From: Microbacterium sp. SORGH_AS_0428
GTDB taxonomy: Bacteria; Actinomycetota; Actinomycetes; Actinomycetales; Microbacteriaceae
Direction of reading: 5' to 3'
Assembly: GCF_031453615.1 (NCBI RefSeq)
Contig: NZ_JAVIZT010000001.1
Span: 2,170,001-2,234,000, forward strand
Length of the DNA stretch: 64,000 nucleotides
The notes below the pieces were generated by a model that saw only the letters and a program-made list of their open reading frames with translations, was not told the origin of the DNA and made no database searches. The translations under genes and the position numbers were made by a program. Shown here one piece after another: positions 39,482-48,558 of this stretch; the first letter of the stretch is position 1, and each line of letters begins with the position of its first letter.

Positions 39482-40491
39482 CAGGAGATGGTGACACTTC
39501 CGTCTTTGAGGCCTGCGATGAGCTCTTCGACCTTCGATGCGACGTCGGACGGCACGGCACCGTCGACGCTGTTGATGTCCTGGTAGACCAGGCCGCCGTT
39601 CTCGAGCGTCGAGGTGACGCCCTTGCCGCCGAACTTCTTGTCCGCGACCTCTTCGACCCACGCCTTGACGATCGGGTACATGTCGAGATCGACCGTGGAC
39701 ACGTTGGTCTTGAGCGCCTCGGCGCCGGCGGCGGGGGAGACGCCCACGGAGAGGACGCCCGCCTTCGAGGCCGCAGCGCCGACACCGGCGGCGATGCCGT
39801 CACCGGTCGTGTAGACGAGCTTCGCGCCCTGACCGATGAGGCCGGTGGTCGCGGATGCCGCGGCCTCCGCGTCGTCGAAGCTTCCCGCGTAGACGACCGG
39901 GAGCAGCTCGGCCGACGGGTTGGCCGCGAGCGCGCCCTGCTGGAAGAACGAGTCCGTCGCCTTCACGAAGTCCAGCTCCAGGCTCTCGACGCGTCCGATC
40001 GGCGATGCCTGGGTGAGGCCCGCGATGTAGCCGGAGAGGTAGCCCACCTCGGGCGTGCTGTAGGTCCAGGTCTCGACGTTGTCGGTGTACTTGTCGAGGA
40101 TGTCGGCGCCGCCCGATGCGGTGAAGTGGGTGTCCGGGAAGTCCTTGGCGACGGAGAAGATCGCGTCGCCGAGCTCGATGCCGTGTCCGATCACCAGGTC
40201 GAAGCCCTGGCTGGCGAAGTCGGCGACCACCGGCTCGCTGGTGGCGGGGTCGGCCATCTGCTCACGCAGCTCGTACGTGATGAGTCCCTCGTCCTGGAGC
40301 TTGGCGAGGGCGTCGGCCAGTGCCTGGTTGAAGGCGCCGTCGTTCGCGTTGCCGGGGGTGAGGGCGCCGACGCGGATCACGTGATCGGATGCGGCGGAGG
40401 ACGACGTGGCGTCGGCGGTGCCGGAGCAGCCGGCGAGTGCGAGCGCGGCCGTCGCGGCGATGGCCGCGGCGAGGAGGGGGCGAAGACGCAT
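39481..40491 (-). CDS. BMP-family nucleoside-binding lipoprotein
   Basis: 336 residues from ATG 40491 (GAAAGGAC leader). Signal peptide with lipobox LAGC (Cys about 22). The PnrA/BmpA-type binding domain is recognised by NDGAFNQALADAL, VIGHGIELGDAIF, GYLSGYIAGL and TTGDGIAAGV. Purine-nucleoside receptor of the ABC importer. Neighbouring adenosine and adenine deaminases fit that substrate. Confidence 0.92.
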   Translation of the reverse strand: MRLRPLLAAAIAATAALALAGCSGTADATSSSAASDHVIRVGALTPGNANDGAFNQALADALAKLQDEGLITYELREQMADPATSEPVVADFASQGFDLVIGHGIELGDAIFSVAKDFPDTHFTASGGADILDKYTDNVETWTYSTPEVGYLSGYIAGLTQASPIGRVESLELDFVKATDSFFQQGALAANPSAELLPVVYAGSFDDAEAAASATTGLIGQGAKLVYTTGDGIAAGVGAAASKAGVLSVGVSPAAGAEALKTNVSTVDLDMYPIVKAWVEEVADKKFGGKGVTSTLENGGLVYQDINSVDGAVPSDVASKVEELIAGLKDGSVTIS

Positions 40492-40536
40492 TGCGGTGTC
40501 CTTTCGGGTGGGTGTGGCGGGTTCGGGTGGTGCGGG

Positions 40537-41166
40537 TCAGGAGGTCGAGACGGTGAAGCCGGGGGCGAGGGTGGCGCCCACGAAGGCTGCGCTGTCGGGG
40601 GACCAGTGCGCGAGCACGGCTCCGGTGGCGCGGTCGAAGCAGGGGTCGAGCCGCACCTCGGCGGCGGCCGCATCCGGGTGCAGCGCGGCATCCGCCACGC
40701 AGACCACCGGCGTGCCGTGCAGCGTGCGGGCCGTTCCGGTGGCAGGCAGTCGCCCCTGGTGCTCGAGGGAGATGAGGGCTGCTGTCGCAAGGAAGCCGCG
40801 CATTCGCGTGTCGTCGGAGCAGTCCGCCGGGTCCTTGGTGCAGCCCTCGGTCCAGGCGATGGTGCCGGCCGCATCCACCGAGACGGCGCTGCGCTGGGTG
40901 CCGAGAGCGGTGTCGCCCTGACCGATGACCTCGATGCGCAGCTGGAACGCGTCGCCGTCGCGTCGCACGTCGATGCGCTCGGTGTACAGCGGCTCCGACT
41001 TCGTGCCGGTGACCTGCCAGTGCGCATCCCAGCCGGCGACGAGAGGTGCGAGCTGGACGGAGGCGTCGGAGCGGACCAGGGCCGCGCCCGTCAGTGCCGT
41101 CGCCACGACGACCGCTCCTGCGCCGCACGCGGCGGCGAGGAGGGACAGGCGACGGCGACCGCTCAT
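40537..41166 (-). CDS. Exported protein of unknown function in the nucleoside operon
   Basis: 209 residues from ATG 41166. Uncleaved signal or anchor helix (about 8-32), then a beta-rich domain with four cysteines (EGCTKDPADCSDD, VVCVAD, DPCFDR). Sits between add and the BMP gene, overlapping add by 4 nt, so it is part of the uptake and deamination operon. I do not recognise the family. Confidence 0.7.
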   Translation of the reverse strand: MSGRRRLSLLAAACGAGAVVVATALTGAALVRSDASVQLAPLVAGWDAHWQVTGTKSEPLYTERIDVRRDGDAFQLRIEVIGQGDTALGTQRSAVSVDAAGTIAWTEGCTKDPADCSDDTRMRGFLATAALISLEHQGRLPATGTARTLHGTPVVCVADAALHPDAAAAEVRLDPCFDRATGAVLAHWSPDSAAFVGATLAPGFTVSTS

Positions 41167-42260
41167 ACCGGGGCGACCTCGCTCACGGCCGCGAGCTCGG
41201 CGTGCAGCCGGCTCTTCGTGTCGACGTCGGCGAACGACGCGTCGATGGAGCGCGCGGCGAAGCCGACCAGATCGGCGTAGTCGAAGCCGAACTGCTCGGC
41301 CGCCACCGCCCAGTCCGCCTCGAGCGTGGTGCCCAGCGGAGCCGGGTCGTCCGTGTTCAGAGTGACCGAGACGCCCGCGTCGAGCAGACGCCGAAGAGGG
41401 TGGGAGTCCCAGTCGGGGTAGATGCCGAGCGTGAGGTTCGAGCGCGGGCACACGCCGAGGCTGATGCCGTCGGTGATGAGCCGGTCGATGAGGGCCGGAT
41501 CCTCGATGGAGCGCACGCCGTGGTCGATGCGCTCCGCCTGCAGCAGCTCGACCGCATCCCACACGCCCTCCGGCCCGCTCGACTCTCCGGCGTGCACGGT
41601 CCGGCGAAGGCCCGCGGATGCGGCGAGCCCGAACGCGCCGCGGAACTTCTCGCCGGTGCGGCCGGTGACCTTCTCGTCGCCGTCGACGGACAGGGCGATC
41701 ACGCGACGCGGTCTGGCGGCGACGAGCTCGCCGACCAGACGCTCCGCCTCGGCGCCGGACTGGTTGCGCAGCAGGGAGTAGGCGACGCCCACCTGGCAGA
41801 GGCCGTCCTGCTCCGCCTCGTCGAAGCCGGCGCCGAACGCGTCGAGCAGATCGAGCTCGCGGCCGCGCCACGCGTTCCAGTGCGTGGGGTTGACGATGAC
41901 GTCGCTGTAGCGGATGCCCGACGCGCTCTGACGCACGGCGAACGCGTACGCCACACGGGCGGCCTGCGACGGGGTGCGCACCAGCCCGCACTGCCAGTCC
42001 AGGAAACGGAGGAAACCGCTGAGCCCGGCCGAGCCCGCTCCGGCACCGCCGCCGGTGGTGACCTCGGGCGCGGCGAAGGCGGCGTGCGTGGAGATGTCGA
42101 AGAGCGTCGCGGCGGGCCCGGGCAGGGCGACGTCGTTCTCCTTCGCCAGCGTCAGCATGTCGAGCAGCGAGAACGTGCCCTCGAGGTGCACGTGCACCTC
42201 GGCCTTGGGCAGCGCGCGGATCGCCGTCTCGTCGATGCGTGCGACGTGGTTCTGCGACAT
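41163..42260 (-). CDS. add: Adenosine deaminase
   Basis: 365 residues from ATG 42260 (GAAAGGG leader). Zinc and catalytic motifs: HVHLEG (23-28), HAGES (His and Glu), RIDHGVR (His) and NTDDP (Asp-Asp). Converts adenosine to inosine. First gene of the minus-strand purine operon; a perfect operator palindrome lies 56-69 bp upstream. Confidence 0.94.
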   Translation of the reverse strand: MSQNHVARIDETAIRALPKAEVHVHLEGTFSLLDMLTLAKENDVALPGPAATLFDISTHAAFAAPEVTTGGGAGAGSAGLSGFLRFLDWQCGLVRTPSQAARVAYAFAVRQSASGIRYSDVIVNPTHWNAWRGRELDLLDAFGAGFDEAEQDGLCQVGVAYSLLRNQSGAEAERLVGELVAARPRRVIALSVDGDEKVTGRTGEKFRGAFGLAASAGLRRTVHAGESSGPEGVWDAVELLQAERIDHGVRSIEDPALIDRLITDGISLGVCPRSNLTLGIYPDWDSHPLRRLLDAGVSVTLNTDDPAPLGTTLEADWAVAAEQFGFDYADLVGFAARSIDASFADVDTKSRLHAELAAVSEVAPV

Positions 42261-42315
42261 GGGTCCCTTTCGGATGCGGGTGGGAGGTACAGCGGCACGC
42301 TATCCGCTTCGCGCA

Positions 42316-42329
42316 ACTTGTCGACAAGT
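42316..42329. promoter_or_regulatory. GntR-type operator, site 1 (add operon)
   Basis: Perfect 14-bp palindrome ACTTGTCGACAAGT. Related sites occur at 42423, 44472 and 44590, each before a gene of the purine/amidohydrolase region, and a GntR/UTRA regulator is encoded at 43193-43945. Confidence 0.75.
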
Positions 42330-42422
42330 GGAGCGAATCTCGTTCGCGACTTGTAACACCCGCGTAATGCTCACCCCGGATTTTGGCGGATCTGGCCGCT
42401 ACGGTGAAAGTCGGTTCGTAGT

Positions 42423-42436
42423 ACTTGTTCACAAGG
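42423..42436. promoter_or_regulatory. GntR-type operator, site 2 (deaminase)
   Basis: ACTTGTTCACAAGG, a variant of site 1 with the half-sites ACTTGT and ACAAG kept. It ends inside the AAGGAG ribosome-binding site of the gene at 42445, so binding would block transcription at or near the start. Confidence 0.65.
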
Positions 42437-42444
42437 AGAGATTC

Positions 42445-42933
42445 GTGACGCACTCACTGACAGAGGCCGACCTCGCCCATCTGCGCCAGAGCATCCAGGT
42501 CGCCGAAGACGCGGTCGCTCACGGCACGCACCCGTTCGGCTCGATCGTCGTGAGCGCGGCGGGAGAGGTCGTCTCCTCGTGCGGCAACAACTCGCTGCCC
42601 CCTGAGGGCGACCCCACTCAGCACGCCGAGCTGCAGGCGGTCGCCGCCGCGTTCCGGGTGCTGGGGGCGGACGGCATGAAGGGCTCGACCCTGTTCACGA
42701 GCGCCGAGCCGTGCGCGATGTGCTCCGGTGCCGCGTACTGGTGCGGTATCGACCGCGTGGTCTACGCGCTCAGCGAGCACCGCCTGCTCGAGCTGACGGG
42801 GGACCACCCCGAGAACCCGACGTTCTCCCTGCCCTGTCGCGAGGTGTTCGCGCGTGGCCAGCGCGAGATTGAGGTCGTCGGCCCGCTGCTCGAGGACGAG
42901 GCCGCGAAGGCGCACGTCGGCTTCTGGGTCTGA
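42445..42933 (+). CDS. Nucleobase deaminase, cytidine-deaminase fold (GuaD/TadA-like)
   Basis: 162 residues from GTG 42445, with AAGGAG 6 nt upstream. Zinc motifs HAEL (about 58) and EPCAMCSGAAYWCG (about 91-104). N-terminal GTHPFGSIVV as in guanine-deaminase-like members rather than tRNA adenosine deaminases. Probably deaminates a purine or pyrimidine base; substrate not resolved. Divergent from the add operon with one operator in front of each. Confidence 0.85.
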   Translation: MTHSLTEADLAHLRQSIQVAEDAVAHGTHPFGSIVVSAAGEVVSSCGNNSLPPEGDPTQHAELQAVAAAFRVLGADGMKGSTLFTSAEPCAMCSGAAYWCGIDRVVYALSEHRLLELTGDHPENPTFSLPCREVFARGQREIEVVGPLLEDEAAKAHVGFWV

Positions 42934-43018
42934 CTCCGCTCAGGCGCCGCCCCAGGGCCCGCTCGCCCTCCGCCCGCGTGGGTTCCCCCTCGCGTGGGTT
43001 CCCCCGCTGGCTGCTTCC

Positions 43019-43121
43019 CCTGTCACAGATCGAGCCCCGAAGCGCCGCCTGTGACAGGGGAGCACGGAGTCTCCTCGCTCGCCTGTCACAGATCGACGCG
43101 GAAGGCGCGATCTGTGACAGG
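43019..43121. repeat. Dimeric palindromic element, copy 3
   Basis: Palindromes at 43019-43058 and 43082-43121, 40 bp each, 23 bp apart, same outer arms CCTGTCACAGAT/GTGACAGG as at 21112 and 22303. Lies between the convergent deaminase and GntR genes in a 259-bp gap that holds nothing else I can identify. Confidence 0.9.
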
Positions 43122-43192
43122 CGAACGGGCTCAGGGAGCGCCCATACGGTGACCGCGACCGGAGCGAGCAGCCGTGGATGCGGATGCGGGGC

Positions 43193-43945
43193 TCAGGCGC
43201 CGCCCCAGGGCGGGCGGACCGTGCGCACGAGCGAATACGACACGATGTCGGGCGCGTGGTACTCGAAGCTGTGCATGAGGCGGCGCCCGCTGGCCCCGAT
43301 CCCCACGATCTCGGAGGTCATGACAGGGGAACCCTCCGCACGCTCGAACAGCGCCGCCAGTTCGCCGTGCAGGGTCGTGACGCCCGGCGTCGACACCTCC
43401 CAGATGACGGGTTCGCCCCAGACCTTGGCGGCTGCGGTGAAGACGGACTCGTTGGGATCGAAGCTGCGTTCTGCGCTGTCGAGCGGAAGGACGTCGTCGG
43501 CGATCATCGCCACGACGCCGTCGGCGCGCCAGAGCTTGCGCACGGCGAGCGCGGGCATCTCGGCCGCGAGCTCCATGAGCGCACCCACATCCGGGCCGAG
43601 GGTCGTCGTGCCGCTGGAGAGCGTCTCGACCTCCGATTGGTAGCCGAGGCGGTCGAGCAGGTCGGTGTGCTCGAACTGCTCCTCCAGGCGCACGCTCAAC
43701 CGCAGGGCTATCGGGTCCACCGTGGTCACCGAACCCTGTCGCCGGCGCACGATGCCCTGCGCCTCGAGGGTCGCCATCGCGTTGCGCAGCTGCTGCCGCG
43801 TGCATTCGAGGCGCGCGGTCAACTCCAACTCCCCCGGCAGGGGGGTGCGGCTGGCCGCGGCCTCGCGTACGAAGCGCAGCAGGCCGTGGAGTACGCGAAG
43901 GTGGGCGCGATCGCCGAGCGGGCGAGGCAGCGGCAGATACGTCAC
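43193..43945 (-). CDS. GntR-family regulator with UTRA domain
   Basis: 250 residues from GTG 43945 (GGAAGG upstream). N-terminal winged helix (LPGELELTARLECTRQQLRNAMATLE) and a C-terminal UTRA effector domain (about 85-245). Binds ACTTGT-type inverted repeats if the four sites around it are its operators, and so likely represses the purine deaminase and transport genes until a ligand is present. Downstream of, and probably co-transcribed with, the PPC gene. Confidence 0.88.
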   Translation of the reverse strand: MTYLPLPRPLGDRAHLRVLHGLLRFVREAAASRTPLPGELELTARLECTRQQLRNAMATLEAQGIVRRRQGSVTTVDPIALRLSVRLEEQFEHTDLLDRLGYQSEVETLSSGTTTLGPDVGALMELAAEMPALAVRKLWRADGVVAMIADDVLPLDSAERSFDPNESVFTAAAKVWGEPVIWEVSTPGVTTLHGELAALFERAEGSPVMTSEIVGIGASGRRLMHSFEYHAPDIVSYSLVRTVRPPWGGA

Positions 43946-43982
43946 AGCGGGACCTTCCGGGTCGCGAGTACGGCTGAGAACA

Positions 43983-44453
43983 TCATGGCGTAGTCGCGGC
44001 CGGGATCTGCAGGATCGGAAGTCCCGCGGATCCCGGATGCGGACGCCGCTCCAGCACGGGGGAGAGGATCTCGTCCAGCACCACCTCGACGACGTAGTGC
44101 GTCTCGCCCGAGAGGAGATGCCCCGCGTAGGCGCGCGCAGCGTCGTCCTTCACCCCGACCGCCACGTGCACGTGGACGACGAGCGCGCCGTCGGATGCGG
44201 TCGTGATCGTTCCCGAGCCGAGGCCCTCCGTATAGGGGACGTCGACGGCGGTCGGCATGGGTGCCTCGGGATCCACGGCCGGCGTCTCGGCGGCGATGAG
44301 GCGCACGGTGCGAAACGCTCCGCTGAACGTCGAGATCGCGGCCTGGGCGATGCCGTGGCGGCGGCACGCGTCGGCGAGGGAGGTGAGGATCTCGTCCCCG
44401 GGCTCGAGCACCACGACGACGCGGCGCCCGGTCTGGATCTCGGCGGTCTGCAT
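43983..44453 (-). CDS. PPC-domain (DUF296) protein
   Basis: 156 residues from ATG 44453 with AGGAGC upstream. PCC/PPC fold: VVVLEPGDEILTSLADACRRHGI, FSGAFRTVRLI, then HVHVAVGVKDDAARAYAGHL with the metal-binding His cluster seen in bacterial members. Plant relatives bind AT-rich DNA; bacterial stand-alone forms are of unknown function and trimeric. An operator lies 19 bp upstream, and gntR follows 37 nt downstream. Confidence 0.82.
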   Translation of the reverse strand: MQTAEIQTGRRVVVVLEPGDEILTSLADACRRHGIAQAAISTFSGAFRTVRLIAAETPAVDPEAPMPTAVDVPYTEGLGSGTITTASDGALVVHVHVAVGVKDDAARAYAGHLLSGETHYVVEVVLDEILSPVLERRPHPGSAGLPILQIPAATTP

Positions 44454-44471
44454 GGAAGCTCCTGTCGGGCT

Positions 44472-44485
44472 GCTTGTCGATAAGT
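44472..44485. promoter_or_regulatory. GntR-type operator, site 3 (PPC-gntR)
   Basis: GCTTGTCGATAAGT, an imperfect copy of the palindrome, directly upstream of the PPC gene; implies autoregulation of gntR. Confidence 0.65.
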
Positions 44486-44589
44486 GAGCGTTCCCACGGC
44501 GCGAGATCGATCGTTCAGATCATCTCCAATGGCGATTTCCTGCGTGTTGCCCGTGTTTCGCTTCGGTAAATATTCCGCCGAATGTCAAC

Positions 44590-44603
44590 ACTTGTCGATT
44601 TGT
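44590..44603. promoter_or_regulatory. GntR-type operator, site 4 (amidohydrolase operon)
   Basis: ACTTGTCGATTTGT, with the left half-site intact. Located 84 bp before the amidohydrolase start, within an AT-richer stretch that probably contains both divergent promoters. Confidence 0.6.
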
Positions 44604-44686
44604 AGGCCATGTTCCTCGGTATCGTGACGATCGGTCAGCGTTGCCCACCCCGTCCCCTTTGCCCTCCTCGCCCCCGGGAGATCGCC

Positions 44687-45880
44687 GTGTCCACGCCTGT
44701 CACCACCCCCGTCCTCCACGTCTGGGACGGCGAACGAGAGGTGGGCTGTGCCCGTCTGTCCTGGCAGGACGGGCGCATCACCGCCGTCGAGAGCGCCGAG
44801 GGTGCGCCCGAGTACAGCGTCATCCCCGGGCTGATCGACACCCACGTGCACCTCGACGCATCCGCGACCCCCGGCGCCGACTGGCTCACGTGGCCGCTCA
44901 TCACTCCGGCGGCCGAGCGTTCCCTGCACGTCGTCGCGCACGCCCGACGTGCGGCTGCGGCGGGCGTGACGACCCTGCGGGACCTGTCGGGCAGCGAGGT
45001 GCAGTACGCCGTGGCCCGCGCGCTGGAGGCGGGACTCGTCCCCGGCCCCCGCCTGCTCGTGAACGGTCCCGTCGGCATGACCGCCGGCCACGGCGACCTG
45101 TTCACACCGCCCCACTACCCGCACCGTCCGCCGGTGGCCGACTCTCCCGACGAGTGCCGCAAGCTCGTGCGCCAGTGGGCGCGCGCCGGTGCGGACGGCA
45201 TCAAGATCTACACGAGCGGCGGCGTGCTCTCCATGGGCGACAAGGTCGGCTGGCGCAACCAGACGGATGCGGAGATCGCCGCGACCGTCGACGAGGCGCA
45301 CGCTCTCGGCATGCTCGTGGCCGCGCACACGCACAGTGCGGAGGGCGTCGACATCGCCCTGCGGTTCGAGGTCGACTCGCTCGAGCACGGCACCGGAATC
45401 GAGGAGCGCCACTGGGAGACGCTGATCGAGCGCAATGTGCCGGTCGCTCCCACCCTGCTCATCAACGACGCGATCGCCGATCGCCGCATCCCGGTCAGCG
45501 ACGAGGCGGCCGAGAAGGCGCGCGCCGTGGTGATCGAGCGGGACGCGAACTTCACGGGCGCCGCCGCGGCCGGTGTGCGCTTCGTGCTCGGCACGGACGC
45601 GAACGGCGTCATGGTGCGTTTCGGCGACCAGCTCGAGGAGCTCCGCCTCATGAAGACGGCCTTCTCGTGGAGTTCCGAGCGCGCGCTCATCGCGGGCACC
45701 TCCGATGCCGCGGACGCGGTGCGTCTGACCGGCACCACGGGGCGCCTGAAGGCCGGTCTCGGTGCCGACTTCCTCGTGGTCCGCGGCAAGCCGTGGCAGG
45801 ACATCGAGACCCTGCGCCCCGAGAACCTCGTGGCCGTCGTCGCACGCGGCGAGCTCGTCGCCGGCGCTCTTCCCCTCTGA
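44687..45880 (+). CDS. Metal-dependent amidohydrolase (imidazolonepropionase/prolidase-like)
   Basis: 397 residues from GTG 44687 (GGGAG upstream); an ATG at 44609 would add 26 Pro/Arg-rich residues and is rejected. Motifs: DTHVHLD (metal HxH), GADGIKIYTSGG (carboxylated or binding Lys), AAHTHS, LEHGTG and LGTDANG (Asp). The substrate cannot be read from sequence. First gene of an operon with a complete Dpp-type importer, so the substrate probably enters by that transporter. Confidence 0.86.
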   Translation: MSTPVTTPVLHVWDGEREVGCARLSWQDGRITAVESAEGAPEYSVIPGLIDTHVHLDASATPGADWLTWPLITPAAERSLHVVAHARRAAAAGVTTLRDLSGSEVQYAVARALEAGLVPGPRLLVNGPVGMTAGHGDLFTPPHYPHRPPVADSPDECRKLVRQWARAGADGIKIYTSGGVLSMGDKVGWRNQTDAEIAATVDEAHALGMLVAAHTHSAEGVDIALRFEVDSLEHGTGIEERHWETLIERNVPVAPTLLINDAIADRRIPVSDEAAEKARAVVIERDANFTGAAAAGVRFVLGTDANGVMVRFGDQLEELRLMKTAFSWSSERALIAGTSDAADAVRLTGTTGRLKAGLGADFLVVRGKPWQDIETLRPENLVAVVARGELVAGALPL

Positions 45881-45928
45881 CCTCCCCCCATGCACCACCC
45901 GACCCCTTCCCCGCATCAAGGAGATCCC

Positions 45929-47542
45929 GTGACCCTCATCCGATCCGGCGGCGCCCGACGCGTCGCCCTCCCGCTTCTCGCGGGACTCGCCGTCGCGACC
46001 CTCGCCGGCTGTGCCGCCTCGGCACCCGCCGCCGACTCCGCGACTCCCGCCGCCGATCTGCCGCAGGACATCGTCTTCGCGCTCAAGGAGGACCCGACCT
46101 GCCTCGACCCGCAGCAGACGTCGGTGACCACCTCGCTCATCGTCGGACGTCAGCTGACCGACTCGCTGCTCGACCAGAACCCCGACACCGGCGAGATCGT
46201 GCCGTGGCTGGCGAGCGACTGGACCGTCGCGGACGACCTCACGTCCTACAGCTTCACCCTGCGTGACGGCGTCACCTTCAGCGACGGCACCCCGCTGACC
46301 TCCGAGGCGGTCGCCGCGAACTTCGACGCGATCAAGGCGCTCGGCGCATCCGCATCCCTCGCCAACGGCTACCTCGCCGGCTACGCGGGAACCGACATCA
46401 AGAGTGACACCGAGTTCACGGTGAACTTCTCCGCTCCCAACGTGCAGTTCCAGCAGGGCGCCACCACGATGTCGCTCGGCATCCTCTCGCCCGCCTCGGT
46501 CGCGGAGACGGCCGAGGTGCGCTGCCAGGCCGTCGTCGGCACCGGCCCCTTCGTGCTCGACTCGTACGTGCCCAACGACGCCGTGAAGATCGTCAAGCGC
46601 GACGGCTACGACTGGGCGTCGGCGCTGCGCGGTCACGAGGGCGAGGCCTACCTCGACTCGGTCACCTTCCCGATCATCACCGAGCCCTCGGTGCGCACCG
46701 GCGGTCTCGAGTCCGGTGAGTACGACGTCATCCAGGACGTGCCCTACGTCGACGAGGCGCGCTTCACCGGTGACAAGTACCACCTGTACGCGAAGGCGAA
46801 CCCCGGCGTCCCCAACTCGCTCGTCGTCAACACCTCGCGCGGCGTGCTCGCCGACGAGGCGGTGCGTCAGGCGGTCACCAAGGGCCTCGATCGCGACAAG
46901 ATCAACGTGCTCGCCGGCTCCATGAGCGGCAAGGCGCCCACGAGCGTGCTGACCTCCTCGACTCCCGGCTACACCGATCTCGGCGACACCCTCGCCTTCG
47001 ACGCGGATGCCGCCAAGAAGCTTCTCGAGGACGACGGATGGACGCTCGGATCCGACGGCATCTACGCGAAGGGCGGCCAGCCGCTCAGCTTCACGGTCAC
47101 CGCGTTCTACGCGCAGGACGTGCTCGAGGCGGCGCAGATCCAGCTCAAGGAGATCGGCATCGACATGCAGCTGAAGATGGTCTCCTCGGGTGACTTCTTC
47201 GGCGCCATCGCCTCCGGTGACTACGACGCGCTCGGCGCGGGTCTGACCCGCACCGACCCCGATGCGCTGCGTACCCTGCTGTCGACGGCATCCCCCTCGC
47301 GCTGGGGCATCGTCGACGACGCAGAGCTCGAGGGCCTGCTGCAGAAGCAGTCCCAGACGGCCGACGTCGCCGCCCGTCAGAAGATCGTCGACGAGATCCA
47401 GCAGATCGTCGCCGAGCGTGCCTACGTGATCCCGACGCTGGAGACCGTGCAGCTGCACGGCTCGCGCGCCGGCGTCGAAGGAATCACCTTCGACTCGGCT
47501 TCGCGTCTGCACCTCTACGACGCCGCGGTGGTCTCGAACTGA
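45929..47542 (+). CDS. Family 5 (peptide/nickel-type) substrate-binding lipoprotein
   Basis: 537 residues from GTG 45929 (AAGGAG, 5-nt spacing). Lipobox LAGC (Cys about 28), then the SBP_bac_5 core (SFTLRDGVTFSDGTPLTSEAV, VGTGPFVLDSY). Binds the ligand outside the membrane for the Dpp-type importer encoded downstream. Stop overlaps the permease start (TGATG). Confidence 0.93.
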   Translation: MTLIRSGGARRVALPLLAGLAVATLAGCAASAPAADSATPAADLPQDIVFALKEDPTCLDPQQTSVTTSLIVGRQLTDSLLDQNPDTGEIVPWLASDWTVADDLTSYSFTLRDGVTFSDGTPLTSEAVAANFDAIKALGASASLANGYLAGYAGTDIKSDTEFTVNFSAPNVQFQQGATTMSLGILSPASVAETAEVRCQAVVGTGPFVLDSYVPNDAVKIVKRDGYDWASALRGHEGEAYLDSVTFPIITEPSVRTGGLESGEYDVIQDVPYVDEARFTGDKYHLYAKANPGVPNSLVVNTSRGVLADEAVRQAVTKGLDRDKINVLAGSMSGKAPTSVLTSSTPGYTDLGDTLAFDADAAKKLLEDDGWTLGSDGIYAKGGQPLSFTVTAFYAQDVLEAAQIQLKEIGIDMQLKMVSSGDFFGAIASGDYDALGAGLTRTDPDALRTLLSTASPSRWGIVDDAELEGLLQKQSQTADVAARQKIVDEIQQIVAERAYVIPTLETVQLHGSRAGVEGITFDSASRLHLYDAAVVSN

Positions 47543-48558
47543 TGACCATCCCCGAGCAGCGCGTGGCCTCAGCGGGAGGGCGGGCACAGGCGATCGCCCG
47601 CTTCCTGATCCCGAAGATCGTGCAGTGCCTCTTCGTGATCTGGGCGACCTACACCGTCGCCTTCCTGCTGATCCATGCGCTGCCCGGGGACCCCGTCCTC
47701 GCCGCGCTCTCCCTGCGCGGCGGCGACGCCACCACGACCGACCCCGTCCAGCTCGCAGCGCTCCGCGAGCGCTACGGGCTGGACGGACCGGTCTGGCAGC
47801 AGTACATCGTCAACTTCCTCGCCCTCTTCCGCGGCGACCTCGGCATCTCGATCGCGACGGGGCAGCCCGTCGTGGAGATGATCGGCCGTGCCTTCCCGAA
47901 CACCGCCGCGGTGGCCGTGTTCGCGCTCGTGGTCGGCTTCGTCGCGGCGCTGGCGTTCACCGTCTGGGCCTACATCGCCCGGCCGGCGTGGATGCGGGCG
48001 TTCGTCACCCAGATCCCGCCCCTCGGCATCGCGATCCCGGCGTTCCTGTCGGGTCTCGTCCTCATCAGCGTGTTCTCGTTCGGACTCGGGTGGTTCCCCG
48101 CATCCGGCACGAACGGCTTCGTGAGCGTCGTTCTGCCGGGTATCACCCTGGCGCTGCCGACCGGCGCCATCTTCTTCCAGGTCTTCTCGGCCGCGGTCTT
48201 CGACGCCGGTGCCAGCCCCTTCGTCTTCACCGCCAACGCGAAGGGCCTCACGCAGCGCACCGTGGTGGTGCGGCATGTGCTGCGCAACGCCCTGCTGCCC
48301 TCGATCACGATCATCGGCCTGCAGATCGGCTACCTCGCCGGCGGTACGGCCGTGGTCGAGACGGTGTTCTCCCGAGACGGGATCGGCCGCCTCACCGTCG
48401 ACGCCGTGCTCGCCCGCGACGTGAACGTCGTCCTGGGCGTGGTCGTGGTCGTGGCCACCGTGTACGCCATCGTCACCCTCATCGTCGACGGGCTCTACGG
48501 CGTGATCGACCCGCGTACCCGAACGCGGCTCGTCGGACGAAAGGCGGGTGCGCGATGA
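47542..48558 (+). CDS. ABC permease, DppB type
   Basis: 338 residues from ATG 47542. Six predicted helices and the EAA loop region (VFTANAKGLTQRTVVVRHVLRNA), with the DppB-like C-terminus ETVFSRDGIGRLTVDAVLARD. Forms the channel with the following permease; 4-nt overlap with it. Confidence 0.92.
   Translation: MTIPEQRVASAGGRAQAIARFLIPKIVQCLFVIWATYTVAFLLIHALPGDPVLAALSLRGGDATTTDPVQLAALRERYGLDGPVWQQYIVNFLALFRGDLGISIATGQPVVEMIGRAFPNTAAVAVFALVVGFVAALAFTVWAYIARPAWMRAFVTQIPPLGIAIPAFLSGLVLISVFSFGLGWFPASGTNGFVSVVLPGITLALPTGAIFFQVFSAAVFDAGASPFVFTANAKGLTQRTVVVRHVLRNALLPSITIIGLQIGYLAGGTAVVETVFSRDGIGRLTVDAVLARDVNVVLGVVVVVATVYAIVTLIVDGLYGVIDPRTRTRLVGRKAGAR

Noticed and set aside
44585..47587. 1000-codon minus-strand frame over the amidohydrolase and binding protein
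   Set aside because: Longest antisense shadow in the window; both plus-strand genes are well supported.
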